A DNA stretch of 64,000 bases, taken from positions 1 through 64,000 of the forward strand of contig CAMXCT020002727.1 in NCBI GenBank assembly GCA_947184155.2, in the 5' to 3' direction. Below the pieces are notes generated by a model. That model ran no database searches. It saw nothing but the letters and a program-made list of their open reading frames with translations, and was not told the origin of the DNA. Below, in pieces: positions 1-10,493 of the stretch (position 1 is its first letter; every line of letters begins with the position of its first letter). The position numbers and the translations under genes are program-made. This stretch comes from Cladocopium goreaui (Eukaryota; Sar; Dinophyceae; Suessiales; Symbiodiniaceae).

Positions 1-990
1 CAAACGCTCCAAAACCCTCCAAACCCTCCAAAAGTCCGGCCAGCTCCGCAGGGAACAGGTACCCCAACAAGCCCAACACGCGCCACTCTCGCACGCAAAA
101 GCCACCACAACGCCACAGCAATGGCTCAAGAGCACCCCACGGCCGCAGCAATGGCTTCTTTTATACGCGTTCAAGGCTGCCGTTTGCCAGGCCTCAAACC
201 CTCCAAAACCCTCCAAACGCTCCAAAAGTTCGCATAGCTCCGCAGGGACAAGGTACCCCAACAAGCCCAACACGCGCCACTCCCGCACGCAAAAGCCACC
301 ACAAGGCCACAGCAATGGCTCAAGGGCAGCTTCCGGCCGCAGCAATGGCTTCTTATAGGCGAAGGCTGCCGTTTGCCAAACGCTCCAAAAGTTCGCATAG
401 CTCCGCAGGGACAAGGTACCCCAACAAGCCCAACACGCGCCACTCCCGCACGCACAAGCCACCACAAGGCCACAGCAATGGCTGAAGGGCACCCCCCAGC
501 ATAGGCACACCCAAAAGGCGCGCCACTCCCGCACGCAAAAGCAACCACAAGGCCAAAGCAATGGCTCAAGGGCACCCCGGGCAGCAGCAATGGGCTTTCT
601 TATAGGCGTTCAAGGCTGCCGTTTGCCAGGCCTCAAACCCTCCAAAACCCTCCAAACGCCTCCAAAAGTCGCATAGCTCCGCAGGGACAAGGTACCCCAA
701 CAAGCCCAACACGCGCCACTCCCGCAGGCAAAAGCCCACAAAACGCAATGGGGGCACCTTCGGCCGCAGCAATGGCTTCTTATAGGCGTTCAAGGCTGCC
801 GTTTGCCAGGCCTCAAACCCTCCAAAACCCTCCAAACGCTCCAAAAGTTCGCATAGCTCCGCAGGGACAAGGTACCCCAACAAGCCCAACACGCGCCACT
901 CCCGCACGCAAAAGCCACCACAAGGCCACAGCAATGGCTCAAGGGCACCTTCCGGCCGCAGCAATGGCTTCTCTTTTACATGTTCAGAAT
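1..990. repeat. Irregular GC-rich tandem array
   Basis: The same block recurs with changes. The motif gcatagctccgcagggacaa is found at about 232, 395, 671 and 851, with a diverged copy near 41, so spacing is irregular (about 160-280 bases). Each block also carries CCTCAAACCCTCCAAA and AAGCCACCACAAGGCCACAG. The array keeps frames open on both strands, giving Cys/Leu/Trp-rich or Pro/Ala-rich translations. I read these as by-products of the repeat, not genes. The left edge of the array is outside the window. Confidence 0.8.
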
Positions 991-1780
991 CCCGCCTGCA
1001 GCAGTCGACATGATGAACCAAAGACAAAGGCGGAACGGTAGCATTCAACCAATTCAACCCTTTTTCGGTGCGTTCAGTGCCACAGGAACCCCAGAAAAAT
1101 ATCCGGATCATGGAACTGCCACTGCTAGCCACGTTCAATGTGCTTTGGTTCAGTTTCCTGGTGGTGTTCCTGGTGATTACCCATAAATGTTGGTGATATC
1201 CCATTATATACATCCCCATCGGATGCCAAATCTCATCAAATCCGCATGGTTCTGCTAAGCCGTTTAAGCTGCAGAAATGCAGCCTCCGGTGACAACAGGT
1301 CTCAAGGCAACGGTCAAAAAATGCATAGAAACCATAGGTTGGTCATTCATTCCTATTGAATGATGCGATTTGTTGGTGAATTCCGTGTTCTTGTTTGTTG
1401 AGCATCCCATTTCTTCACGATCGAATCCAGCTGTTTGGCTTCAAAGCCCATGTTGGTTGTTGGCTGACCAACTCCCATTTGTTCCTCGTTGAATCCACAT
1501 GTTGGCTGTCCAAATCAGACCATTCGTGGCCAAAAAACTGGCACATCTTGTCATTTAAACTGAAATCTCCTGAAATAATGTGGGATAGTTTCATGTACCA
1601 TATATGTACCTATATCATATCCATATCCGCCGACCCCGGCCTTTGCCAAGGCAGGGGCGGCGCCTGGGACCACCGGAGGTGTGGAACTTGGCTCTCGGGT
1701 CGCAAGCAAAGGCACACGCCATCAAGGCAACACCTCTGCCAGCTACATGCCCCAGCCATCTACATGCTCCTGCCGAACTC
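991..1780. other. Stretch with no recognised gene
   Basis: Ordinary mixed-composition DNA between two tandem arrays. Short open frames exist on both strands, but none shows a recognisable domain, a convincing splice-bounded exon or repeat structure. I see nothing more to annotate here. Confidence 0.5.
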
Positions 1781-1786
1781 TTACAC

Positions 1787-2632
1787 CTACATGCCCCTGC
1801 CATCTGTTTTTCAGGGGGTTCAAGACTGCCGTTTGCCCGGCCTCAAACCCCCCAAACGCTTCCGCAGGCCTCCAAGGCAACAACTCTTACAGCTACATGC
1901 CCCTGCCATCTGTTTTTCAGGGAGTTCAAGACTGCCGTTTGACCGGCCTGAAACCCTCCAAACGCTTCCGCAGGCCTCCAAGGCAACAACTCTTACAGCT
2001 ACATGCCCCTGCCATCTGTTTTTCAGGGAGTTCAAGACTGCCGTTTGACCGGCCTGAAACCCTCCAAACGCTTCCGCAGGCCTCCAAGGCAACAACTCTT
2101 ACAGCTACATGCCCCTGCCATCTGTTTTTCAGGGAGTTCAAGCCTGCCGTTTGCCAGCCCGCAAAACCCCCCAAATGCTTCCCTGCAGCTCCCATGCCGT
2201 TTGCCAGCTCCGGCATTGTCCTTTTATGGTGGTTCAAGCCTAAACCCCCCAAATGCTTCCTTGCAGCTCCCATGCCGTTTGCCAGCCCCGGCATTGTCCT
2301 TTTATGGTGGTTCAAGCCTGCCGTTTGCCAGCCCGCAAAACCCCCCAAATGCTTCCCTGCAGCTCCCATGCCGTTTGCCAGCCCCGGCATTGTCCTTTTA
2401 TGGTGGTTCAAGCCTGCCGTTTGCCCGCCCGCAAAACCCCCCAAATGCTTCCCTGCAGCTCCCATGCCGTTTGCCAGCCCCGGCATTGTCCTTTTATGGT
2501 GGTTCAAGCCTGCCGTTTGCCAGCCCGCAAAACCCCCCAAATGCTTCCCTGCAGCTCCCATGCCGTTTGCCAGCCCCGGCATTGTCCTTTTATGGTGGTT
2601 CAAGCCTGCCGTTTGCCAGCCCGCAAAAGGCG
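1787..2632. repeat. Two-part tandem array (106-bp then 96-bp units)
   Basis: The first part repeats a 106-base unit about 3.5 times; the tract TTTTTCAGGGAGTTCAAG recurs at a spacing of 106. The second part repeats a related 96-base unit about five times, with TTTTATGGTGGTTCAAGCC spaced 96. Both units share the GTTCAAGnCTGCCGTTTG core, so one arose from the other. Because 106 is not a multiple of three, successive units are read in rotating frames; the 96-base part keeps frame. A + strand frame of about 343 codons (1681-2712) and long - strand frames run through it. Coding is unproven. Confidence 0.85.
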
Positions 2633-2984
2633 ATGATGAGGCGCCACAACTCGTGGCCCTGGCGCGGCAAGCTCAGCAGCTTCCGGAGATCAGTACCCTT
2701 GATTATCCCTGAGTTTCAAAATCAATGATACTCTACCACCAATCATACAATGATAGGAGGCCAAATATGCTTAAAAATATGAACTGAGGTCTGACTTCAA
2801 ATTTGTAGCGTCATACTCATTGCATACACATTGCACCTTGTGATTGAATTGCGGCATGTTGGGGCATATCAAAACATATATGTCCATGTCTGTCCCACCA
2901 TGTACCACCATCGACCTCAGCACGGCCCGCCGGAAGCGACGCGCCACTGACCCACTGAACCGCTGATGCCGTCGGATGCCGTCG

Positions 2985-3058
2985 GAGTATCTATCTCTCC
3001 CTCTCTATCTATCTATCTCTCCCTCTCTATCTTTCTCTCCCCCTCTATCTATCTCTCC

Positions 3059-3090
<32 letters not shown>

Positions 3091-3243
3091 CCATCCAGCT
3101 ATCTATCCATCTATCTCTCCATCTACTTATCTGTCTATCCAACTGTCTATCTATCTATCTGTCTATCTCTCTCTCTCTCTATCTCTCTACCTATCTATCC
3201 ATCCATCCATCCATCCATCTATCTATCTCTCTCCCTCTCTCTG
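2985..3243. repeat. CTAT/CTCT/CCAT microsatellite
   Basis: About 260 bases of interrupted TCTA/TCTC/CCAT tetranucleotide repeats. It translates as Ser/Leu/Tyr/Ile-rich peptide in two frames, which is a composition artefact. Confidence 0.95.
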
Positions 3244-3419
3244 CAGGACCCCCCAAATAGGGGGGGTCGGCGGCACCCGGGCGCTAGCCCATTCTATAAT
3301 ATACAAGGATGCTGTCTGTCAGTCACTTGCCGCCATGTCAATGTTGATTCCGTCCAGCTGCGTTTTTCCGCAGATCGCTTCGCTCGCTGCATTAAAATTG
3401 CCCTCTCCTTTCTCTTCAG

Positions 3420-3496
3420 AGCAGACAGCAGTGACAGTGCACCAGCTTCTGGGCCAAACTGTTGAGCAGAAAGCCTTGTTGCAGCAAGCATTCTGA
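3420..3496 (+). CDS. Putative terminal exon, unknown protein
   Basis: A pyrimidine-rich tract ending TTTCTCTTCAG gives a strong acceptor at 3419. The frame after it reads QTAVTVHQLLGQTVEQKALL and then QQAF before a TGA at 3494-3496. The peptide is Gln/Leu-rich, suits a helical C-terminus, and uses coding-like codons. I do not recognise the family. No upstream exon was found with confidence because a CTAT microsatellite lies just 5'. The opposite strand is also open here, which lowers confidence. Confidence 0.4.
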
Positions 3497-4708
3497 TACT
3501 CTAGATCTCAGGAAGCGGAAAGCATAGGAAACCGATGCAAGCCCCGCATCATCGCAGCATATCGCAGCATCGTCCTTGAACTCACTGAGTCACGCCTGCC
3601 ATCGACACGAGGAATCTGGAGGATTACTGGGTAAAACGAGGCATCAACGATTCTAGAGCTAGCATAAACCAGAAAAAAGTGGCTGAAGACTCAGAATCTA
3701 GGTGGGATCTTTTCTAGTGTGAATCTGAATCCATCAAAGGCACCTGTGGCTTTCCAGATCCCGTTGGTCTGGTTGGTTGGTGCTACAGCTGCCAAGTCTA
3801 TCTTGGGGATGTCTGGGATGTTGTCCGAGAGCTCAGAATCAACCCAACAAGCTCTCAAGATCTCTGAGATCTTTCCGCAACGTTTCGGCATGTCCTTTCC
3901 GGTGGGACTTGCTGCTGACTTCAGGATCTCTCCGAAGCTTGCGAAGGTCGGCATTTCCGAGCTAAAGTGTACATCTCCTGCTGATCCAAACGATCCAAGA
4001 TATCCAAACACCCTTTTCATCCCTTTTCTATCTGCCACATTCTGCCACCATAGGGGGACCCAAACATGTGGGAAATACTTGGGATAGCTCTGTCTGAAAC
4101 CCCGCTACCATAGGGACTCCAGTTCCTCCAGCGATGAAAACTGCTCCACGTGGCTGCAATTTCCGGGCCGCTGCTTTGCCTGGGCAAAGAAACGAAGCGA
4201 GGTCTGATCAAAAACCTATCACCCGCGCTGTCATATCAAGGTAGCTGGGTTGCTATGAATGTTCATTCCCTCCTTTCATATACCCTCCGGCAATCAAATG
4301 TTGCTAGCTGAGAAATCCCCTGATGTGAAGTTTTTGGTAGAAACATCATCTAAACTGGGGGATTTTCCATTGCCATGTTTGACGGCAGGAATGATCAGAT
4401 CATCGATGCCTTGATCTGAAATAAGCAGGGTCCAAAACCCCAATCCATTTGCACTGGTTAATGGATGGGGATTCCCATAATGGATCAGAATAAGGTAACT
4501 TCCAATAAACATAAAAAAACACCTAGCACAAACCCCTATGGTATCATATGGTCATCAACTAATTTTTCCATAATGTGTCAATGGATTGTACCACATAATA
4601 GTTTAATGGTAGAAACACCACTATAAATGATGATGAAATCCCCGTTGAATAACCAATCAACAGGGGTCACTTTTTCGGGGCGTCAACTGCTTCACACAAC
4701 CCGTGCAG

Positions 4709-4835
4709 CTGTGTTCAAGCCTGCGGCGGCCAGCAAGCGCGCTGGAAGCAATCGAAGTGCAGCTCACCAACAGCGCGGGAAGGCATCGGAAGAAGTCTCT
4801 GTTCCAAAGGCCACTCGCAGCCTACGAGTACAGCG
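4709..4835 (+). CDS. Putative internal exon, unknown protein
   Basis: The acceptor CCGTGCAG precedes a phase-0 frame starting LCSSLRRPASALEAIEVQL and ending LAAYEYS plus one base before the donor AGCG|GTGCTA. Third codon positions are clearly G/C-rich against AT-rich flanks, as in other exons here. The one leftover base (G) joins the two bases that open the exon at 5119 to give GTC, so the frame continues across the intron. Function unknown; Ala/Arg/Glu-rich and probably helical. Confidence 0.5.
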
Positions 4836-5118
4836 GTGCTAGAAATAGGATCGGTCAAAACCCTGATACCTCAGTGAATGCCAAAATAGCTAGTAAGGGA
4901 AACTCATCCCCTGAAAAAATGGTATATTATAATATGAAATTATATATGCGTATAGTCATTCTGTGTCATTATTAATCATTATTAATCAACCCATGCTCAT
5001 CTCTCAAATCGTCCAAATTTGACAACCAAAATTCTGGGACATCTCATGACATTCTCCTAAATACCCTCCATTCATGTCTTTCCCGCCCTGCGAAACCCTG
5101 CCCTAAGCGCCTTCGCAG

Positions 5119-5213
5119 TCGAGCTTCAGCAGGTCAATCTGCGACCAGCCGAGGCCATCCAGCAGAGTTTGCAGAGGCAGAGCCGGCACCTGAAGCGGTC
5201 GGAGATGGGATGA
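5119..5213 (+). CDS. Putative terminal exon following 4709-4835
   Basis: The acceptor CTTCGCAG is followed by VELQQVNLRPAEAIQQSLQ, RQSRHLKRSEMG and a TGA at 5211-5213. Phase matches the exon ending at 4835. Third positions are G/C-rich and the peptide looks like an amphipathic helix with a basic end. The family is not recognised. The open frame continues left to 5061, so a different acceptor such as CCCTAAG at 5107 is possible. Confidence 0.5.
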
Positions 5214-5514
5214 AGCTGAAATCCATTGATTCTCGAGAAGTGTTCTACGCTTGAAACCATTGGAAAATTGTCTTGACCATGAAACATATGGGTTACTGTA
5301 ATATCGGTTAATATAGGGGTTTAATCTATGGGTTAGTCTATGGGGTGTCCCTGCGGATTTTCCCCTTATTGGGTGAAAGGTGGGCCAGACATGGCCAGAA
5401 AAATCACGTCTATGGACTGTTCCTGTCTTGCAAGTATCCTTCCTTCGACAGGATTCATCAGAAAAACCATAGGACTATGGTACTGTCTGTAGATGGGATT
5501 CCGCAGCCTGCCAC

Positions 5515-5631
5515 TACCCTCTGGTAAAATCACCTAGCTATGGAAAATTATTAAGTTAAGAAACGCTAAATCATCATTAATCAAACTGAATAGGGCATGA
5601 CGAACCGCGAACTGTTAAATAACCAGAGGGT
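5515..5631. mobile_element. Family A MITE-like element
   Basis: Starts TACCCTCTGGTAAAATC and ends AAATAACCAGAGGGT, an imperfect inverted repeat pair about 117 bases apart. The inner sequence has drifted from other copies. It is the leftmost copy of the commonest element family in the window. Confidence 0.7.
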
Positions 5632-5639
5632 CCCCAAGA

Positions 5640-6090
5640 AAGTGTGATTGCTTTACCCAGAACTTGTCAAGTTGGTTACATTAAACTAATGGTTTATATA
5701 AACCAATTATCATGATTTACCAAGAACTTGATCATTGAGTTGTATAACCCAACTAATGGTTTTAAGTTAAAACTAATCGGCTAAATAAAAAACTTTTTTT
5801 TTCTGTTCAACAACTCATGGGTAAACTCATGTGAAATCACGGAGGTTCCTCAAATTGGACCCCAAATACAAAACTAATCAAAATTATATAAACCATGACT
5901 TAGTTTTGAAACCTATGGTGACGACTGGGGATCATGTAAGAAACCACCATATCATCATATCATAAAATAGTTTTATCTTTAGTCTTAAGTTAATTAAGTA
6001 TATCATTTATATCATAGTATATCCCATATCCCATGATATTCCATACATTTCCATACTATATCCTTATAATATCCATATCAAACCATATCA
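5640..6090. other. AT-rich non-coding stretch
   Basis: AT-rich DNA with short direct repeats (for example AACTAATGGTTT near 5690 and 5752) and no splice-bounded coding island. Nothing further recognised. Confidence 0.5.
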
Positions 6091-6091
6091 C

Positions 6092-6199
6092 CCCAGTGGA
6101 TGCCTTGATCACAGACTCCTCGGCTTCCAAAGAGTTGTCAGCTTCGAAGGTGCGCATGGCCAGGTTCATGCAACTGTTCACCGGAGCGCCCACCCAGGG
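6092..6199 (-). CDS. Putative exon, unknown protein (strand uncertain)
   Basis: On the - strand, acceptor GTAAGCAG is followed by 36 codons from PWVGAPVNSCMNLAMRTFEA to SVIKASTG, then donor GGG|GTGATA. Third positions are G/C-rich. The + strand reading (LFTGAPTQG) is almost as good, with CACCCCAG as acceptor, so strand is not secure; neighbouring exons favour -. A peptide of loosely similar pattern (WGAPASC) occurs on the - strand near 38.45 kb. Confidence 0.35.
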
Positions 6200-6504
6200 C
6201 TGCTTACCTGGTCCAAAAAGTGGGGCTTCTCCAACAAATGGGGGGAAAGTAGGCCGAAAAATGGCAACTTGATGTAACTTTATGAAATGTTTAACATTGT
6301 TTAACGACATCCTGATTGGAAAATGAAGATCAACCATGGGATGGAAGTGGGGTACACTATTTTCAGAAAGACACACGTGACATGTGGGTATGGAAGAAGC
6401 AAGAATTTCGCAAGACATCAAAAAGGCTTGACACCAGAAAACGTGCAAAAACACACAAAAACGGTATGTTAGTGTTGGGAATCATTCTATTGCATTTACC
6501 AATA

Positions 6505-6699
6505 CTAGGCGAAGAACAGAGGGAAAATGCTCGGTTTTGTCCAGATCCGGCTGGTTTTGTCAGGACAAGCTATGACAAGCTGCATGGCTGAAATAAAAGC
6601 TCCGTGTCGCCCAAGGCTGCACAAAGTGGCCAGATCCGATGCGTCAAAGCATTTGAGCGAATGTTCCACAGCAAGAATCGACAAAGGAGCCTGCATCAT
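6505..6699 (-). CDS. Putative exon, unknown protein
   Basis: Acceptor ATGTTTCGCAG is followed by MMQAPLSILAVEHSLKCFDA, SDLATLCSLGRHGAF and onward to a TAG at 6505-6507. The Leu-rich pattern with FDASDLATLC recalls F-box-like helices, but the match is too weak to name. No clear GT donor lies before the stop, so this may be a terminal exon or end at a non-canonical donor. The order fits a - strand gene running from 8.6 kb down. Confidence 0.4.
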   Translation of the reverse strand: MMQAPLSILAVEHSLKCFDASDLATLCSLGRHGAFISAMQLVIACPDKTSRIWTKPSIFPLFFA

Positions 6700-7007
6700 C
6701 TGCGAAACATCTGAAACCCTAGAAAACATGGAGATCTTGATTGCAAATTGCAACTGTCATCCGGAAAAAGTTCATGTTTGTGGTCTTGTCTCTCTCTCTC
6801 TCTTGCACATTCTTTAGTCATGCCTGAAATTGAGCAAAATGGATGGCCACCTAATTACAGCAAATCAAGCGCATATTTACAGTGTTTAGTTGCACTTTTC
6901 AGTGTCATGTATTGATCTAGCATCTACTGTAGCTTTTTGATGCTTTTTGAGGTCTCAGCTCCAATGCATTTCCAGGTGTCCCATATAACCTGTCCAAACC
7001 AAGAGAC

Positions 7008-7142
7008 GGATTGGGTTCGAGTACCACAATACGAGCAGAATCGAAGTGCTTTGCCAATGCCACTGCAACTCCTCCATAGTTGGCTCCCACATCCACAATC
7101 CGCGTGGTGCGTACATCAGATGGCCTCAATTTTAGGTCGGCA
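7008..7142 (-). CDS. Exon of a SAM-dependent methyltransferase (FkbM-like)
   Basis: Forty-four codons between acceptor TTGCATAG and donor AATCC|GTCTCT. The peptide contains RIVDVGANYGGVAVALAKHF and then ARIVVLEPN. VDVGANYGG is the glycine-rich motif I that binds S-adenosylmethionine, and the acidic residue in VLEPN after the second strand is the ribose-contacting motif II; the DVGAN...EPN pattern is typical of FkbM-family O-methyltransferases. This is only one exon. The catalytic remainder was not found, so substrate and activity are unknown. Upstream - strand exons (7.6-8.6 kb) may be in the same gene, but their phases were not reconciled with this one. Confidence 0.6.
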
Positions 7143-7432
7143 CTATGCAATGAAACAATTGTGAAATCATGCTAAATTTGAGGCAGCTCTGTTGGTGCCT
7201 TATGGCACCTTGGCGTACTTGGCATGATGTGATGTCACCACCCATTCCTGCCATTCCTTCAGGTTTGTCTGGCCGATTGTTGCCGGAACATGCTGCTGGG
7301 CTGCTCATTCTCTAAGTGGTAGAGGTGGATGTCTGGCATGTCACCTGCCGCTGAAAAATTCATGGTCGCTGGACAAACTCGGTGGACATTGTCATGACTC
7401 GTACTGACTTCATCTTGATGTAATTTTCAGTA

Positions 7433-7528
7433 CCCATAGGATCCATGGTGCTGCTATATATGGTAACATTCACCATCAATATACCCCATTCATGTTAGCA
7501 TATATACCAGCACCATGGATCCTATGGG
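7433..7528. mobile_element. Family D MITE-like element, copy 1
   Basis: Begins CCCATAGGATCCATGGTGCT and ends with the complementary CACCATGGATCCTATGGG, about 96 bases in all. It is flanked by GTA at 7430-7432 and 7529-7531, a 3-base target duplication. It lies in non-coding DNA between - strand exons. Confidence 0.8.
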
Positions 7529-7605
7529 GTATCAAATCAGCATAAACTCATGCAGTCAAATTCATCTTGGATGAATCCATGAATAAACGGTGAAATTGTG
7601 ACGAC

Positions 7606-7720
7606 AAACTCCCCACAATTCTGTCGGCCTTTGAACACATGGAGCCGAACAACGCTTCCAGTGGAGAGTTTCACTTCTTTTGTTCGGGCCGCAAAATACA
7701 CGAGCTGCTCCCACTCTTTC
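7606..7720 (-). CDS. Putative exon, unknown protein
   Basis: Acceptor GATCATTCAG is followed by one base and 38 codons, KEWEQLVYFAARTKEVKLST to GRQNCGEF, with a possible donor TTT|GTCGTC. The frame stays open a little further, so the 3' edge is uncertain. Alternating hydrophobic residues (SVVRLHVF) suggest beta strands. Family not recognised. Confidence 0.45.
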
Positions 7721-7921
7721 CTGAATGATCACTGGGCAAAAAGACTATAATGTTATAGAAAAACAATAGTAAAGGGGCAAAGCATCCCCAAACTTACCAT
7801 AAATGGGCGACATACCATGTATAAACCGTCAACATAGTTTATGGCATCGCTTTACTAACATCACCCGGTGAACCACGACACAAAAAAATGCCAGTCTCTT
7901 AAGTCTCTGAACTGGATCTAC

Positions 7922-7971
7922 CATTTCATGTTCAAAGCCGTCAGCATGGAAGCAACATTCGAATTCACCCG
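7922..7971 (-). CDS. Putative short exon, unknown protein
   Basis: After acceptor TTTTGCTAG the frame reads GEFECCFHADGFEHEM before donor ATG|GTAGAT. It is short but strongly coding-like (two adjacent Cys, acidic and aromatic residues) and sits between two other - strand candidates. Its phase does not join directly to 7606-7720, so one boundary is wrong or an exon is missing. Confidence 0.4.
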
Positions 7972-8139
7972 CTAGCAAAAAAAGACAACAAACATACACT
8001 GCAAACTCGCTTCAAATGTCGAAAAACTCATGAACAAAGAATCAATCTTTGCACCTCTCTTGAACTCAACATTCATCAACAATGCATGATTTTGATTCAT
8101 AGATATCTTCCAAAACATTTGACCAACCTTTCAACCAAC

Positions 8140-8275
8140 TTTTCTCCAGGTGTCTGCTCCTTCGACTCTGCTGGATGCCGCTGACTCCAGTCGTTGTCCA
8201 TGGGAAAAACAAGCGGTGGTGCGCTGCTCAATGGCAGACCGTATGGGTCCAAGATGGCCCAATTGCTCTCGCAAC
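8140..8275 (-). CDS. Putative exon, unknown protein
   Basis: Acceptor CTGCACAG is followed by 44 codons beginning CESNWAILDPYGLPL and ending ESKEQTPGE before the donor GAAAA|GTTGG. The frame is Pro-rich with no stop and continues to a TGA near 8097 if the donor is not used. Family not recognised. It lies in the same orientation as the other exons from 6 to 8.6 kb. Confidence 0.45.
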
Positions 8276-8479
8276 CTGTGCAGAAGGCTAGCAAGATCGT
8301 AGGCTAATTGATTTTATCAAGTGTATGAATGATCTGTATGAGTGTATATAGTTGATTATAATTGTCAATTGTATAATTACAATTTTTAGACACATCTCAT
8401 CACATCAGACTTATAAATTAATTGACCTTTCGTAAAGACAACACCTTGCCACAGCAAATGGGAGCTTCAATGGCCAAAA

Positions 8480-8606
8480 CTAAGACTTGTTGACAGAGTG
8501 GTTAACATCTTGGAATGGTCGCGCCAGGCGCCATGAGTCATGTGAAACATTGTGAAACCCCTGTAGCGAGTTCAAAGCAGCAATAAAAAAATCAAAAACG
8601 CCAACA
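8480..8606 (-). CDS. Putative exon adjoining a family B element
   Basis: Reads GVFDFFIAALNSLQGF, DSWRLARPFQDVNHSVNKS and a TAG at 8480-8482. Its 5' edge abuts the family B element at 8607, whose terminal CAACCAG would serve as acceptor. An internal alternative acceptor is CTCGCTACAG. Family not recognised. If the outer boundary is right, the intron's acceptor comes from the element. Confidence 0.4.
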
Positions 8607-8804
8607 CTGGTTGGTGGTTGACCTACCCCTCTGAAAAATATTACCCTCTGGTAAACTAACATAACTATGGAAAATCACTATTTTTAATGGGAAAATCCAC
8701 TATAAATGGCCATTTTCAATAGCTATGTTAAATTACCAGAGGGTAGTCAGTTGGGATGATTATTCCCAATGTATGGAAAAATAAAAAATGAACCAAACCA
8801 CCAG
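8607..8804. mobile_element. Family B MITE-like element with nested family A copy
   Basis: Left end CTGGTTGGTGGTTGACC and right end AACCAAACCACCAG form the inverted repeats of family B. The middle is split by a complete family A element at 8642-8745. Other B copies read continuously where this one is broken (CTGAAAAATATGAAAGTCAG), which shows that A inserted into B. Confidence 0.8.
8642..8745. mobile_element. Family A MITE-like element nested in family B
   Basis: TACCCTCTGGTAAACTAAC at one end and AAATTACCAGAGGGTA at the other, with TA on both sides. The interior reads AACATAACTATGGAAAATCA and CATTTTCAATAGCTATG, matching most other copies. Confidence 0.85.
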
Positions 8805-9295
8805 ATCATAGAGGAACCTGAAAGAACCAACCACTCAAGCAAGGGCACCATCCCCCTACTCGCAAAATTGACGACTTGTGGAGTACTATCAAATGATGCG
8901 GAAACGACTCTCAAAACGCAAGCCTACAGGTAGCCTACATAGAGCACAAGGATAGCAATCAACTGATTCGAAACACCAGGAAATGTTTCTTAGTTGTTTA
9001 AAATCATTTATATAGTTTATGTTCTTTTTGTCTGAATGATTCTGTGAAGCAAATGTTGGCAACTGCGCTAATGCCCTTGTGTCCAAATGTGCACACAACG
9101 TCCACCCAGCTTATGAAAAAAACAATGCCATCATGGTTGAACATCTTCCAGGAAACTTTTCTGATTGGATTTCCATCTCCGTGACACTGAGAAATACTCA
9201 TCCTGTATATTCATACACAATCATGTTCACAGTCATGTTCACAGAACTGCCCAAAACCCCAAAAAAACATCAAAAAAGTGACTCAGTGACTGCAA

Positions 9296-9402
9296 GGTGG
9301 TGCCCCCCCCAGTTATAAATGGGTTATAATCCCATGAAAACTATAGATATAACACCTATAAATCATAGGTTTAATGGGACTTATAAACCCACCTTGTGCC
9401 TG
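9296..9402. mobile_element. Family C MITE-like element, copy 1
   Basis: Starts GGTGGTGCCCCCCCCAG and continues TTATAAATGGGTTATAATCC, ending near AAACCCACCTTGTGCC. The right inverted repeat is eroded compared with the copy at 42711-42823. Confidence 0.6.
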
Positions 9403-9494
9403 TGGTTTTTGGGTGTGAAATAGTTTTAGGATTTTTTTTTTGAACAGGTTTGGGATTTTTTTTTGGATTTCTTGGCTGGTACCATTTGCCTAGT

Positions 9495-9770
9495 GTTTGC
9501 AACGGTTTGGAACTTGAATTTGTCATTTTGCATGGTATTTGCCACATTTGGGCATGTTCACCTTCCATTTTGCATGGGATTTACTACATGTGGGCATGTT
9601 AACCTTCCATTTTGTATGGTATTTGCCACATTTTGGCATGTTCACCTTCCATTTTGCATGGGATTTGCTACATGTGGGCATGTTCACCTTCCATTTTGTA
9701 TGGTATTTGCCACATTTTGGCATGTTCACCTTCCATTTTGCATGGGATGTTCTACATGTGAGCATGTTCA
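9495..9770. repeat. 48-bp tandem array
   Basis: About five to six copies of a 48-base unit containing GGCATGTTCACCTTCCATTT. Being a multiple of three, it gives repetitive open frames on both strands (HLPFCMVFAT on +, KWKVNMPKCGKYH on -). No start context or flanking exon supports a gene. Confidence 0.85.
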
Positions 9771-9837
9771 CCCAAATATTTACAGATGCGGAAGCTTGGG
9801 ATTAGATAAAAAGCGGGTGGGGGGGATTGAGGGAGGG

Positions 9838-10432
9838 CGCTAGCTATCTATCCAGCTAGCTAGCTATCTAGCTATCTAGCTAGCTATCTATCTAGCAAGC
9901 TATCTATCTATCTAGCTATCTATCTACCTATCTAGCTAGCTATCTTGCTAGCTATCTATCTACCTATCTAGCTATCTAGCTAACTATCTATCTAGCTATC
10001 TAGCTATCTAGTTTTCTATCTATCTAGCTATCTATCTATCTAGCCATCCAGCTGTCTATCCAGCTATCTAGCTATCGAGCTAGCTATCTATCTAGCAAGT
10101 TAGCTATCTATCTAGCAAGCTATCTATCTATCTATCTATCTAGCTAGCTATCTACCTATCTAGCTAGCTATCTTGCTAGCTATCTATCTACCTATCTAGC
10201 TATCTAGCTAACTATCTATCTAGCTATCTAGCTATCTAGCTTTCTATCTATCGATCTATCTATCTAGCTATCTATCTAGCTACCTCTTTATCTATCTAGC
10301 TAGCTATCTATCTAGCTATCTATCTAGCCATCTATCTATCTAGCTATCTATCTAGCCATCTATCTATCGAGGTATCTAGCTATCTATCTCTCTAGCTATC
10401 TATCTATCTAGCTGGCTATCTATCTATCCAAG

Positions 10433-10492
<60 letters not shown>
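9838..10492. repeat. TAGC/TATC microsatellite, about 650 bases
   Basis: Interrupted CTAG/CTAT tetranucleotide tract. It ends with a pure ATCT run from about 10436 to 10490. Confidence 0.95.

Positions 10493-10493
<1 letters not shown>

Noticed and set aside
100-950. Possible dinoflagellate spliced-leader relic (CAATGGCTCAAG)
   Set aside because: Only the last few bases resemble the leader end, and the word is part of the tandem unit, so it is coincidence.
3691-4087. Overlapping 115- and 122-codon frames on opposite strands
   Set aside because: Both look protein-like (FGEILKSAASPTGK on -, GLAADFRISPKLAK on +), so neither strand can be chosen. No splice sites or domain fix it.
9838-10492. Possible CRISPR-like or regulatory repeat
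   Set aside because: It is a plain tetranucleotide microsatellite with no unique spacers. No CRISPR array is present anywhere in the window.
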